From Paraglaciecola arctica BSs20135 (lineage in GTDB: Bacteria > Pseudomonadota > Gammaproteobacteria > Enterobacterales > Alteromonadaceae): a stretch of DNA of 64,000 nt. Position 1 is the first letter of the stretch; each line of letters begins with the position of its first letter. The notes below the pieces were generated by a model that saw only the letters and a list, made by a program, of their open reading frames with translations, was not told where the DNA came from and searched no databases. The position numbers and the translations under genes were made by a program. Shown piece after piece: positions 53,911-62,957 of this stretch. The stretch lies in contig NZ_BAEO01000010.1 of NCBI RefSeq assembly GCF_000314995.1, forward strand, positions 62,001-126,000, written 5' to 3'.

Positions 53911-56900
53911 ATGTATAAATTTGCAATCAATCGACCTATCACCATACTTATGGCCGTCATGGCGCTCATAATATTTGGCCTCAAGTCATACTCATCAATG
54001 CCTTTGGCACTTTTCCCTAATGTGGATTTCCCCATTGTTACTATCCAAACGGCTTACCCCGGAGCGGATGCTAAAACGGTTGAATCTAAAATCACCGATA
54101 AAATTGAAGAAGCCGTTTCGGGTATTAACGGCATTGATAAATTGGACTCAACTAGTTACGAAGGTCTGAGTTATGTCATCGTGAGGTTTGATCTAAAAAT
54201 AGACATCAACGAAGCCGCTAACGATGTGCGAGATAAAATTGGGGGGGTGATCTTACCCGATAATGCTTTGGCTCCTTTAGTGCAAAAAATCAGCACTGCA
54301 GGTGAAGCTATCAGTGTATTTGTAGTTAGCAAAAGTGGTGATATGTCTGCGCTGATGCAGCTAGTTGATGAGAAGATTAAACCCAAGTTACAACGTATCC
54401 CCAATGTAGGTGACGTTGATATAGATGGTTACCAAGATCGAGAAATTCGTATATTGGTCGATCCCTATCTACTCAATAAGTACAATATTTCAGCCATTGA
54501 ATTACAAAATATTATTGGCAATGAAAACTTTAAAGCCAGTTCTGGTAAAAGTATTAACGATAAACAAGAGCTTATTATCAAGTTTCAAGGTGATTCTAAG
54601 GATATTGAGTCCCTATCTAATATCGAAATAAAGCCAGGGTTACGTTTAAAAGATGTGGCCAAAGTGTTTGATGGATTAAGTGATGTAGAAAGTTATTCAT
54701 CTTATAACGGACAAGTTGGTGTAATGCTGAATATTATGAAAATTTCAGGCACTAACGTCATTGGCATTATTGATAAAGCCAAACAATTATTACCCGAGTT
54801 AAAAACCATAGCCGGAGATGATTACCAAGTAAGTTTAATCAAAGACCAGTCAGATAAAATAATGCACAGTGTCGACCAAGTAAAATTTGATTTAGTCTTT
54901 GGCGCCATATTAGCCATAGTCATTGTTTTCTTATTTTTACGAAACCTTACCGCCACAATCGTTTCTGCACTGGCCATCCCCACCTCTATCATTGGCACCT
55001 TTGCGATCATTGATTACATGGGTTACGACCTAAATAAGTTAACCTTAATTGGACTCACCCTAGCCATAGGCATTTTTATAGACGATGCCATAGTGGTTAT
55101 CGAAAACATCAGTAAAAAAATGGAATCTGGCATGGAAGCATTTGAAGCCACTTATGAAGGTGTGCACGAAATTGCCTTTTCATTATTGGCAATATCCGCC
55201 ATGTTATTAGCCGTTTTTATCCCTGTTGCCTTTATGGGTGGCTTGGTAGGCAAGTTCTTTAATGCGTTTGCCATGACGGTTGCCTCAGGAATAGTGCTGT
55301 CTTATTTCGTAGCGATTATGTTTATCCCTACTATTGGCGCGCGTGTGTTAAAACACAAAGAAACTAAATTTCATGCCAAAACAGAGCCTTTTTTCCAAGC
55401 ATTAGACAATGCTTATGTCAAAATTCTAAAACCACTGATTAGATTTAAATACATTACGGTGTTAGTGACCTTTGGATTTCTTATTTTATCCAGCCAAATA
55501 TTCACCAACGTAGGTATGGATTTTGTTCCCGATGAAGATAATAGCGAATTTCAAATTACTGCCAAAGCTGAGGTAGGTACGTCTATCACTGAAATGAAAA
55601 AAAGAATGACACCTATTATGGATGCCATCAAAAACGACAACATGGTTGATTATTATGCTCTGAGCATTGGTTATACAACTGCCAACGAGTCCCACAAAGC
55701 TTTAGTTTATGTAAAGTTAAAGCCCATTGAGCAGCGCGGATCAGGTCAGGCCGACATCATTAACCATTACCGCAAAGAGTTTAAGTCGATACAATCTATG
55801 TCCTTGGCCGTTGAGAAAATTCCACCCATAAATACAGGTGGCAGTAATGCTCCCGTGCAAATTGTTATTACCGGAGACAACCTAGATAAACTCAGTGAAA
55901 TATCGCAGCAAGTTTCCGAGATGTTGGGTACATTTGAAGGTGCTGTGGATATTGACAGTGATTACCAAGATGGCAAACCTGAAATCACTATATCGATGAT
56001 CAGGCATAACACCTCCCGACTAGGGATTACCGCAACACAAATTGCGGCCTTGTTAAATTCTAATTATTCCAGTGATAGCAAAATCAGTGACTTTACACAA
56101 AAAGGTCGAGAATACGATATCACCCTTAGATTTGATGATGAAAGTCGCGCCAATATGGACAATATTAAAAAGTTACAGATCCGCGCAGCTAATGGTGAAT
56201 ATGTCTTTTTAGATGGCTTAATTCATTTTGAACAAAGCAATTCAATCGCCACAATAAACAGATTTGATCGCGAACGAAAAGTGATGGTGAGCAGTAACAT
56301 TTCGAATGTACCGCTAAATGCAATCGTTAGCCAAGTTGATGAGAATATAGGCAAGTTCTTACCTGAAGGTTACAGCTACAGGTTTTCCGGTGATGTTGAA
56401 AAAATGCAAGAAACAGCCGTATCATTTAGCACCGCTGTTGGCTTGGCTGTGATACTTATTTACTTAATATTGGCGGCTCTTTACGAGTCATTGATCCAAC
56501 CTATTATTATCATGGTTACTATGCCATTAGCCTTTACTGGGGTGATAACCGCATTAGGCCTTAGTGGCAATAATTTCTCTCTATTTGTGATGATAGGCAT
56601 CATTCTATTGTTAGGAATGGTGGGCAAAAATGCCATTTTGGTAGTGGATTTTGCCAACAGAGCAATAAAAGACGGCGAATCAGTGGATGATGCCCTTATT
56701 CATGCCGGTGAAAAACGCCTACGTCCCATTTTGATGACCACATTTGCCATGGTGGGTGCGATGATGCCCTTAGCGTTTGGCAGTGGCGCAGGGCACGAAA
56801 TGAATTCACCTATGGCCTTATCTGTAATAGGTGGATTAATTAGCTCAACCATTTTAGCTTTATTGGTTGTGCCCGCCTTTTACAAAATTTTATACCCAGT

Positions 56901-56943
56901 CGATAGCTGGATTAGAAAATGGTACGAAGTAGGTAAGATCTAA
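53911..56943 (+). CDS. RND-family efflux transporter
   Basis: A 1010-residue inner-membrane pump, close to the family norm. The N-terminal INRPITILMAVMALIIFGL is the first helix. The porter domain has YPGADAKTVESKITDKIEEA, and the fourth-helix proton-relay acidic pair is in GIFIDDAIVVIENI. The second half repeats the layout with VGLAVILIYLILAALYESL and GMVGKNAILVVDFANRA. It belongs to the HAE-type drug or lipid exporters of Gram-negative bacteria. It lies four bases after the adaptor gene. Substrate specificity cannot be read from the sequence. Confidence 0.95.
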   Translation: MYKFAINRPITILMAVMALIIFGLKSYSSMPLALFPNVDFPIVTIQTAYPGADAKTVESKITDKIEEAVSGINGIDKLDSTSYEGLSYVIVRFDLKIDINEAANDVRDKIGGVILPDNALAPLVQKISTAGEAISVFVVSKSGDMSALMQLVDEKIKPKLQRIPNVGDVDIDGYQDREIRILVDPYLLNKYNISAIELQNIIGNENFKASSGKSINDKQELIIKFQGDSKDIESLSNIEIKPGLRLKDVAKVFDGLSDVESYSSYNGQVGVMLNIMKISGTNVIGIIDKAKQLLPELKTIAGDDYQVSLIKDQSDKIMHSVDQVKFDLVFGAILAIVIVFLFLRNLTATIVSALAIPTSIIGTFAIIDYMGYDLNKLTLIGLTLAIGIFIDDAIVVIENISKKMESGMEAFEATYEGVHEIAFSLLAISAMLLAVFIPVAFMGGLVGKFFNAFAMTVASGIVLSYFVAIMFIPTIGARVLKHKETKFHAKTEPFFQALDNAYVKILKPLIRFKYITVLVTFGFLILSSQIFTNVGMDFVPDEDNSEFQITAKAEVGTSITEMKKRMTPIMDAIKNDNMVDYYALSIGYTTANESHKALVYVKLKPIEQRGSGQADIINHYRKEFKSIQSMSLAVEKIPPINTGGSNAPVQIVITGDNLDKLSEISQQVSEMLGTFEGAVDIDSDYQDGKPEITISMIRHNTSRLGITATQIAALLNSNYSSDSKISDFTQKGREYDITLRFDDESRANMDNIKKLQIRAANGEYVFLDGLIHFEQSNSIATINRFDRERKVMVSSNISNVPLNAIVSQVDENIGKFLPEGYSYRFSGDVEKMQETAVSFSTAVGLAVILIYLILAALYESLIQPIIIMVTMPLAFTGVITALGLSGNNFSLFVMIGIILLLGMVGKNAILVVDFANRAIKDGESVDDALIHAGEKRLRPILMTTFAMVGAMMPLAFGSGAGHEMNSPMALSVIGGLISSTILALLVVPAFYKILYPVDSWIRKWYEVGKI

Positions 56944-57027
56944 GCCCTCCCCCTTTTACTTTTAAAAAGATAAAACCATGAAATCAATGGCATCTGCCAT
57001 TGATTTCATTATTCGTCATTACATTGA

Positions 57028-57711
57028 CTATTTATTGGTTTTACTTATCTGCATTGCCCTGTCTGCTCTGTTAATTTTGCGTTTAAAAACGCTCCAACTA
57101 ATTGCAAAAAAAGTGGTTAAACCCACAGCTGTGATGATTGCTGGTTTAGGATCACTCAAACTACTGATAGAGCCAGAATAAGCGGCGATAAACACATAAG
57201 GCACACTCACCATACTCCACGCCAACATAAAACGTAAAAATGGCATTAAGGTCATACCTGCCAGACACGCCGAGACTTCAGGAATAATAGGCATAGCTCT
57301 TGAAAGTAAAATCATCACAAAACCATGCTCTTCAAATGTGGCTTTTAATTGCTGACGTTGTTGCTCATGTTTTAATAAGCGTTTTAAAAAGTGCTCACCA
57401 TAAAAATGACTGATCCAATAACCACAACTCCCCGCTAACATCACGCCTACCAAAGCAGAAATTGCACCGAGACCAAAACCCAAAAAGTAGCCCGATAATA
57501 AACAAATGGTAAGCGTAGGAACCGCCACAAATAAATCTGCAAATAGTAGAATAATAACGGCCATAACCAGCAAAACATCCGACATCTGATGGGCTTGTTC
57601 TAACCAAGTTTGAATTTGTTCAATACTTAATACACCAAACATTTTGGCCAATACAAAAGTTGATGCAAAAATGGCAGCAATAACTAGGGTAACTTTAATC
57701 AGTGATTTCAT
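57028..57711 (-). CDS. TVP38/TMEM64 (DedA-like) membrane protein
   Basis: A 227-residue polytopic protein with five to six helices. It carries the family's VPTLTICLLSGYFLGFGLGAI region followed by AGSCGYWISHFYG and EEHGFVMILLSRAMPIIPEV, which matches the conserved F..xxxR..P.xP motif of the VTT/SNARE-associated domain. Members are thought to scramble lipids or support envelope integrity. It is the last gene of a three-gene minus-strand operon, three bases after the DUF2141 gene, and converges with the RND operon. Confidence 0.88.
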   Translation of the reverse strand: MKSLIKVTLVIAAIFASTFVLAKMFGVLSIEQIQTWLEQAHQMSDVLLVMAVIILLFADLFVAVPTLTICLLSGYFLGFGLGAISALVGVMLAGSCGYWISHFYGEHFLKRLLKHEQQRQQLKATFEEHGFVMILLSRAMPIIPEVSACLAGMTLMPFLRFMLAWSMVSVPYVFIAAYSGSISSLSDPKPAIITAVGLTTFFAISWSVFKRKINRADRAMQISKTNK

Positions 57712-57714
57712 CAG

Positions 57715-58149
57715 TTATGGATACCTTAGCTTAATCGAAAATTCTGTATCTTGATCTTTGACAGACACTTTTGCGTTTTTATAGCTAGGTGGCCCAGTTA
57801 AACCAATTTTTTGATCATTAGAAAAACCCAAACCTTCAGCGGGCATAATTCCGGTCCAGTTTTTAGTGACTTTGCCGTTTTCATTCTCATCATGCAGCAC
57901 CTTTAGGGCAAACTCGTTTAACTCAGTAGTAAAAACAAACAGCATGTCACTTTCTTCTGCTTTGACTGTTATTAGCTGCTGTGCATCTTGATGTTTTTTA
58001 GGAAAACCCTTTTCCGAAAACAACATCACCATTAAGTTACCGCCGCGTTTAACATCTACACCTTCAACCTTTACAGTTACTTCCTTCGCCATTGTCGACT
58101 CCATCATCATCAAAAACCCAGCCAAACCAATACAAGTAAATATGTTCAT
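57715..58149 (-). CDS. DUF2141 family secreted protein
   Basis: A 144-residue protein with a signal peptide (about 1-21, ending TMAK). It shows the DUF2141 pattern: a first strand EVTVKVEGVDVKRGGNLMVM, the ALKVLHDENENGKVTKNW segment with an acidic turn, and GLGFSNDQK near the end. The family is a small beta-sandwich of unknown function. It overlaps the preceding SDR gene by four bases. Confidence 0.88.
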   Translation of the reverse strand: MNIFTCIGLAGFLMMMESTMAKEVTVKVEGVDVKRGGNLMVMLFSEKGFPKKHQDAQQLITVKAEESDMLFVFTTELNEFALKVLHDENENGKVTKNWTGIMPAEGLGFSNDQKIGLTGPPSYKNAKVSVKDQDTEFSIKLRYP

Positions 58150-58877
58150 GCATTCACCATTATTCTTTTTACAACACTAGGCACTAAACGTAATAACCAG
58201 CGCAGTAATTTTACTTTGCCAATATCATTCTCAGTAACGTTGTGGTGTATTCCTTTTAACAAATTTTCTGCGGCGTACTGTGCGGTAATTTTGTTACTTC
58301 CCCTGCCCTCGGTCATGGGTGTTGCAACCACAGGCATAAACGCCTGCATCACTGCAACATTGCTACCTTTTAGTTGATGGTTTAAAGATTGTGAAAAGCT
58401 ATGCATAGCCGCTTTAGTGGCGCAATACACAGCCGATGACGCTTTTGGAGCCAATGCTAAGCCTGAATTAACATTCAGCACCACGCCTTTTTCGGCTCGT
58501 TGTAATAGCGGCAATAAGCCATGAGTAAGCAGGCATACCGCAGTAAAATTGCTATTAATCTCAGTCATGATTGTGGAGCGATCATAATCTTGATCTGTCA
58601 ATTTTTTAGAGTATTGAATTGCCGCATTATTAATTAACACATCCACAGACTTATGCGCTGCTGATAAATTGTCAATCAATGTAAGCACGTCATTAGGACG
58701 AGATAAATCGCAACAATGAGTTTCTAGCAAGGGGTATTGAGATCTAAGTGTTTGCAATATAGTTGTGTTGCGGCCTATCACTATCACCTTATTGTCAATG
58801 GCCAGTTGATGTACTATTTCTAAACCAATCCCTGACGTGCCACCAGTGATCACTATGCGTTTATTGGTCAATGTCAT
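58146..58877 (-). CDS. Short-chain dehydrogenase/reductase
   Basis: A 243-residue Rossmann-fold oxidoreductase. The cofactor loop is ITGGTSGIGLEIV, followed by NNAAIQYS and the catalytic Ser (NVNSGLALAP) and YxxxK (VYCATKAAMHSF). AAGG lies seven bases before the ATG. The C-terminus is short and basic. It starts the SDR-DUF2141-TVP38 operon; the association with envelope proteins hints at lipid or quinone chemistry, but no substrate can be named. It is divergent from a Crp/Fnr-type regulator. Confidence 0.9.
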   Translation of the reverse strand: MTLTNKRIVITGGTSGIGLEIVHQLAIDNKVIVIGRNTTILQTLRSQYPLLETHCCDLSRPNDVLTLIDNLSAAHKSVDVLINNAAIQYSKKLTDQDYDRSTIMTEINSNFTAVCLLTHGLLPLLQRAEKGVVLNVNSGLALAPKASSAVYCATKAAMHSFSQSLNHQLKGSNVAVMQAFMPVVATPMTEGRGSNKITAQYAAENLLKGIHHNVTENDIGKVKLLRWLLRLVPSVVKRIMVNA

Positions 58878-58886
58878 TGAATTATC

Positions 58887-58933
58887 CTTTTATTGAGTTT
58901 GTGCTCTTTAAGCCGCACAATTATTCAATAAAA
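58887..58933. promoter_or_regulatory. Nested palindrome in the SDR / Crp-Fnr divergent promoter region
   Basis: Outer arms CTTTTATTGA and TCAATAAAAG enclose inner arms GTGC and GCAC around TCTTTAAGCC. The 47-base dyad fills most of the short intergenic space. It could be a regulator-binding site or a cruciform. The adjacent Crp/Fnr-type protein is a natural candidate. Confidence 0.5.
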
Positions 58934-58969
58934 GTAAATGCTCCATCATTAACCTGGGTTAACAAAACA

Positions 58970-59512
58970 ATGAAATTTTCTGATTTATTCCGAGAACACG
59001 GCACAGTAGAGCACTACACAAAAGGCCAACACATTTTTAAACAAGGCGATAAAAATGAAAATTTGTATTTTATTCAATCTGGATTTTTAAAAGCCTATTA
59101 CCTATCGAGTGAAGGAAAAGAGCAAGTAAAGTCGTTTATATCCCCAAATTCTGTGATGGCTAGTTTGTTGTCCTGTTATGCAAATGGCGTTTGCTCCTTT
59201 AGCCTCGCCAGCCTAGAGCCCGCAACCGTTATCAAACTACCTTTTAGTTATTTATTGCAGCAAAGCCAGCAAGATTTGGCCTTAGCCAATCAATTACAAA
59301 ATCTATTGTTAGAGCTCGCCATGAAAAAAGAAAAACGTGAATATGAATTTTTATGTTTGCCCGCTGAACAACGTTATTTACAGTTGCAAAATGACACGCC
59401 AGAGTTATTTACTAAAGCCACCCAAAACGACATTGCTCATTATTTGGGTATTACTAATGTGGCTTTAAGTCGTATTAAAAAGAGGGTAAATGTAAATAAC
59501 TCACAGCTATAA
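58970..59512 (+). CDS. Crp/Fnr-family transcriptional regulator
   Basis: A 180-residue protein from ATG 58970; an upstream in-frame ATG would overlap the divergent SDR gene. The cNMP-binding-like domain shows HIFKQGDKNENLYFIQSGFL and VKSFISPNSVMASLLSCY. The C-terminal helix-turn-helix is around QNDIAHYLGITNVALSRIKK. No Fnr-type iron-sulphur Cys cluster is apparent, and the canonical cAMP-contacting residues are not obvious, so the effector is unknown. It probably controls the divergent SDR operon. Confidence 0.88.
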   Translation: MKFSDLFREHGTVEHYTKGQHIFKQGDKNENLYFIQSGFLKAYYLSSEGKEQVKSFISPNSVMASLLSCYANGVCSFSLASLEPATVIKLPFSYLLQQSQQDLALANQLQNLLLELAMKKEKREYEFLCLPAEQRYLQLQNDTPELFTKATQNDIAHYLGITNVALSRIKKRVNVNNSQL

Positions 59513-59672
59513 ACTGTGGAATTCATGATTAAAATAATCATCCAAAGGAGAACAATATTAATAGCGGGATTGCCCTGCCATCCCAATGATATTGGAATAA
59601 TTAAAATGTACTGAGTAAAGCCTAAATGCGAGTGTTTACATTAGCTTTCAAGACGTTCTACAACAGCGCCTT

Positions 59673-60041
59673 CTATATATTTAGCGCAAAAGTCAGCAAT
59701 ACTCGTTTACCGGATCCAATTTTTGAAACGCTGTGCTTATACTTGTCTGGCCGGAATAAATAGATACGATCACAAAAATTGATGATGCATTTTGTACAGC
59801 TAAATACACCACCTACTTTAGGTTGCATCAGCACAAAATTGAGCTTGTAATAACGGCCCTGTTGCACTGGGTCAATATGATTCATGACTTTATGGTTAGT
59901 AGGATACGTGACAAGATTCACAGAAAATATACGACTATTGAAAAATGCTCGATTCTTCACTTTGACAATCATCATGCCCCCTATAATTTGACTTACCCCA
60001 TGGTAACATTGATCGAAATAACGACTGTATACTCCCACCAT
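59673..60041 (-). CDS. Small 2-oxoglutarate/Fe(II) oxygenase-like protein
   Basis: A 122-residue protein of which the C-terminal two-thirds follow the pattern of Fe(II)/2OG dioxygenases: an HxD pair (His55, Asp57 in MNHIDP), a strand YYKLNFVLMQPKVGGVF, then FRPDKYKHSVSKI with the distal His103, and GKRVLLTFAL with Arg113, the usual 2-oxoglutarate carboxylate ligand. The N-terminal part of a full double-stranded helix seems short, so it may be a compact or truncated member. No operon partners are present. Confidence 0.55.
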   Translation of the reverse strand: MVGVYSRYFDQCYHGVSQIIGGMMIVKVKNRAFFNSRIFSVNLVTYPTNHKVMNHIDPVQQGRYYKLNFVLMQPKVGGVFSCTKCIINFCDRIYLFRPDKYKHSVSKIGSGKRVLLTFALNI

Positions 60042-60295
60042 AATTTAATGATCTAAAGTAGGCGCATATTAGAGGTGTGCATTCATGTTTTAACTAGTGG
60101 GGCTAAATGTATGAGTTATGGTCAAAGAAGACTTTGTTTGACAATTTTTAACGATGAATATTTGTACCCCAAATCTAGACACCCCATCACCACAGAATCA
60201 AAGTTACGGTAAGATATTCACTTTTTAATGTTTGAAGTTGGGGATCCGAGCATTTTAAAGTGTGCGTGGGATAAAATGGAAAACCATGTGATTTG

Positions 60296-60700
60296 TTACA
60301 TTTCATTTCTAGAGCTGATAGACAGTATTGGAAATTTACTTTCACCAAATGAAACTGTCATTGATTGAGTTTCTCGCCCTTCAAAATTTAATTTAAATTG
60401 AAGTGGATTTTTGCGTTCTCCATCAGCAAATAAAGCCAATAAATGATCCTGCTCAAGGGTGCGATTACCAGCCGAAGTGTTGGTAAGGGTAAGCACTGCC
60501 CAGCGCTCGCCGAGTTCGTTGCTCATGATGACATAATTCACTAATTCAAAATCGCTAGGTTTAGCTCGCAAGTTTTTGTCGTTAGGGAAAGCGAGCTCTA
60601 AATTTGTTGATATAACACGGTCTACAGTCAACACGTCAGCTTCATCAGCAACACTAGTAAACGCCATAAAAACTAAGGCTAAAATTATAATTTTATGCAC
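60296..60700 (-). CDS. Small secreted protein of unknown function
   Basis: The GTG at 60700 has TTAAGGAAA just upstream and gives a signal peptide (HKIIILALVFMAFTSVADE). A TTG-initiated extension to 60736 is less likely. The mature part of about 110 residues has beta-strand-rich segments, with RWAVLTLTNTSAGNRTLEQD resembling a domain that handles changes in exposed loops, and no Cys. I recognise no family. It precedes the Rof-like gene by location only; a gap of about 140 bases separates the two. Confidence 0.6.
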   Translation of the reverse strand: MHKIIILALVFMAFTSVADEADVLTVDRVISTNLELAFPNDKNLRAKPSDFELVNYVIMSNELGERWAVLTLTNTSAGNRTLEQDHLLALFADGERKNPLQFKLNFEGRETQSMTVSFGESKFPILSISSRNEM

Positions 60701-60838
60701 CAAAACTTTCCTTAAAATATCCCGCGATAATAACAAACAGCCAATTCGAAAGCTGTTTTATGGAGTCCACCAATATTGGTGTTCTTAACGAACTTTGATC
60801 ATCCTCTAAATTACGTTCTTAAGTCAATTTAAAAGAAT

Positions 60839-61084
60839 TTAGCTAAAGCATACTTGCTTGAAATGAGGGTTTTCAATACCCACCTCAAGTTTTGAAATTT
60901 TGTCTATTATCACTTCGCTGTCAGTCCCGCCAACATTCACTTTTATACATTCTTCACGAGCTGCATTATAGTGCGTATCCAGCGCCGTACACTCAATTAC
61001 CTCACCTGTTTTCATCGTTAATTTAATAGGGTATTGGTACATGCACGCAATTTCAACGTAGTCATGTTCATTGCAGCTAATCAT
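60839..61084 (-). CDS. rof: Rho-binding antiterminator Rof (YaeO) family
   Basis: An 81-residue protein matching Rof/YaeO: it begins ISCNEHDYVEIACMYQYPI and continues TMKTGEVIECTALDT, AREECIKVN, then ISKLEVGIENPHF near the end. Rof binds the Rho hexamer and inhibits termination. Fold and length are as expected (about 80-86 residues). It stands alone between two unknown genes. Confidence 0.9.
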   Translation of the reverse strand: MISCNEHDYVEIACMYQYPIKLTMKTGEVIECTALDTHYNAAREECIKVNVGGTDSEVIIDKISKLEVGIENPHFKQVCFS

Positions 61085-61206
61085 AGTGTTTACCTGTTGG
61101 TGTTAATTAATTGTGATCATGGTTATCTTCTTAATTGTGCTTAATTGTTAGATCCTGGTGTCCTTAGATCCTTTTTTAGATCCTTATCGCTTTTAATGAA
61201 AACCGC

Positions 61207-61235
61207 TTTGGGGGCATTTTACATTTGCCCCCAAA
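61207..61235. terminator. Strong GC-rich hairpin, possible terminator
   Basis: TTTGGGGGCA and TGCCCCCAAA form a ten-base stem around a nine-base loop. The minus-strand side continues GCGGTTTTC, a short T-run, so it may end the transcript of the gene at 61287-61547. The T-tract is weak. Confidence 0.5.
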
Positions 61236-61286
61236 CCTCTAGGATTGTAAAAATAAAATTCTCTGCCTATCAATTCTGCAACCCAA

Positions 61287-61547
61287 TTATTTTAAGATGC
61301 TGAAACTAAAATAAAACAGTAAAGCCCCAAAATATATCGCCAATGCCGAAAAAGCATTCTTAGATAAATCACCTGAGAATAATTCACAAGTGCCCTGCAA
61401 CAAACCGCTGATTACCAGCCCTAGCCCGCCTGTGAACCTATAATTATTCAAATTCACCTTACCTTTTTCATCTGTTATAAATCGCAGATAACCAATAAGT
61501 ATAAAAACACATCCAGCAAGTAATATGACTATTCTAAGGTTTTCCAT
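61287..61547 (-). CDS. Small polytopic membrane protein of unknown function
   Basis: An 86-residue protein with three hydrophobic helices: about 7-22 (IVILLAGCVFILIGYL), 38-52 (FTGGLGLVISGLLQG) and 67-85 (ALAIYFGALLFYFSFSIL). A short charged loop TDEKGKVNLNN joins the first two. I recognise no family and no neighbouring operon. Confidence 0.6.
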   Translation of the reverse strand: MENLRIVILLAGCVFILIGYLRFITDEKGKVNLNNYRFTGGLGLVISGLLQGTCELFSGDLSKNAFSALAIYFGALLFYFSFSILK

Positions 61548-61672
61548 AAATTAACCATGCTCTAATTTGTAGCCCAACACTCACCTAATAAACACAAGCT
61601 TAGGAAAATTCTAAATGACTCCTTTATTATTCCTATTGCTTGCTAGATACCGTCTTTTATTGGACGTATTCC

Positions 61673-62362
61673 TTAGCCAACTACAAAGTTGCAAACTTCA
61701 TTCGAATATTCCTCAATAAACGCCGGCTTGTTTTTCAATGGTTCTGTAATATGCGGCGGTGATTGATCCATGAACGAAAAGTGCCCAGCACCTTTAGTAA
61801 TGCGAACATCCACTGTTTGCCAATCGCCCATGGCCTGAGCCAACCATTCAATTTGAGTGGGAGGCGTGATGTTATCCTCTGAGCCCACCCACGCCAGAAT
61901 TGGCACTCGTATGGCTTCAAGTGCTCTAGGAGCTTGGAAAAAACCGGTAGCTGGAGCCAACAATGCCAGTCGAGTTAATCTGTAGTCTGGCGCGATATTG
62001 ACACGTATCCCAGGTCCGAGCCACATTTGACCTCCTACTAGAGCGAGAAGTGAAGTTGCACCAATAGAATGCCCTACACCTACAACTGTTGTGTTAGGTT
62101 CAACAAACGCATCGAGAGCGAGAGACAAGCGCCTCGCTCGGAGAGTCAATTCATCATCACTTGGAACTGGCGAAACAAGTCGCTCGAAATGTGGTGCAAC
62201 AACCATACAACCGGATTCAGCTAATGCGTTCAAAAGCGTAACATGCCGCTCCGGCAAGCCACCTGATCCCACGGCAAAAAGCACCATGTGGGAAGTCTTT
62301 GTGGTTTCGTATAGCGAAACTGTAAATGACTCAGCTCCATCTTGAATTGTCTTTATTTGCAT
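61673..62362 (-). CDS. Alpha/beta hydrolase, dienelactone-hydrolase-like
   Basis: About 229 residues from the ATG at 62362, which has AGGAG ten bases upstream; an ATG eight codons earlier is also possible. It shows the hydrolase order: MVLFAVGSGGLPERH (oxyanion side), the nucleophile Ser in GVGHSIGATSLLAL, an acidic residue in LAWVGSEDNITPP and the His in GAGHFSFMD. No signal peptide. The substrate is unknown. It is not in an operon. Confidence 0.85.
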   Translation of the reverse strand: MQIKTIQDGAESFTVSLYETTKTSHMVLFAVGSGGLPERHVTLLNALAESGCMVVAPHFERLVSPVPSDDELTLRARRLSLALDAFVEPNTTVVGVGHSIGATSLLALVGGQMWLGPGIRVNIAPDYRLTRLALLAPATGFFQAPRALEAIRVPILAWVGSEDNITPPTQIEWLAQAMGDWQTVDVRITKGAGHFSFMDQSPPHITEPLKNKPAFIEEYSNEVCNFVVG

Positions 62363-62574
62363 TAAAAACTTGCTCCTAGTTTTCATAACTTAAATTCGGG
62401 CGCCAACTTAGACACCTTAGACTCCATTTTAAAGATGGGATGTCCTTAGATCCCTTATAGTTTATAATAGCTTGGCTATTAATTAGAGAGCCTGTCCTTT
62501 TCATTTAATATTTGGGGTATTATGAGCCTGTTTTATGCTGATAGAGTTACAACTCCGGCCCTAGTTTTTTTTAA

Positions 62575-62931
62575 ATGAACAAACTATTATTTTTTATCCT
62601 ATTGACCTATTGCTGTAGCGCTTGGTCAGTAAGCAAGGCAACTTCAGTCGATAGTAGCTCAGATATAAGTAATATTATTGAGGAAATTGAACAGGCTAAA
62701 TATTCTAACCCTGAACAAGCCAAAGCACTCGCCCTCGAATCGCTAAAAATCACCCAGTCCTACGACAACATCAAGCCACAAATACAACTTTATAAAATTT
62801 TAGGTGAATTAGAAATTGAACTCGCCAATTACGAAGCGGCGATCACCTACTTTTCTACAGGGTTATCATTAAGCGAAGGGATCAACAAACAAAGTTTAAT
62901 GATCGATATGCTTAATGCCCTAACGAATTAA
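62575..62931 (+). CDS. Short secreted TPR protein, possibly a truncated sensor
   Basis: A 118-residue protein with a signal peptide (about 1-18, SAWS). At least one TPR-like unit follows (YKILGELEIELANYEAAITYFSTGLSL), plus a preceding helical region NPEQAKALALESLKITQ. It ends abruptly after the start of a further repeat (NALTN). In related bacteria this beginning is usually the N-terminus of a much longer periplasmic TPR sensor, often fused to GGDEF, so a truncated remnant is plausible. No strong ribosome binding site is visible. Confidence 0.5.
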   Translation: MNKLLFFILLTYCCSAWSVSKATSVDSSSDISNIIEEIEQAKYSNPEQAKALALESLKITQSYDNIKPQIQLYKILGELEIELANYEAAITYFSTGLSLSEGINKQSLMIDMLNALTN

Positions 62932-62957
62932 CGAGACAGCCATGGTGAACAATTGAA

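Noticed and set aside
56978-57181. 67-codon plus-strand frame after the RND pump gene
   Set aside because: It mostly overlaps the TVP38-type gene on the other strand, whose family match is clear; the hydrophobic translation is a by-product.
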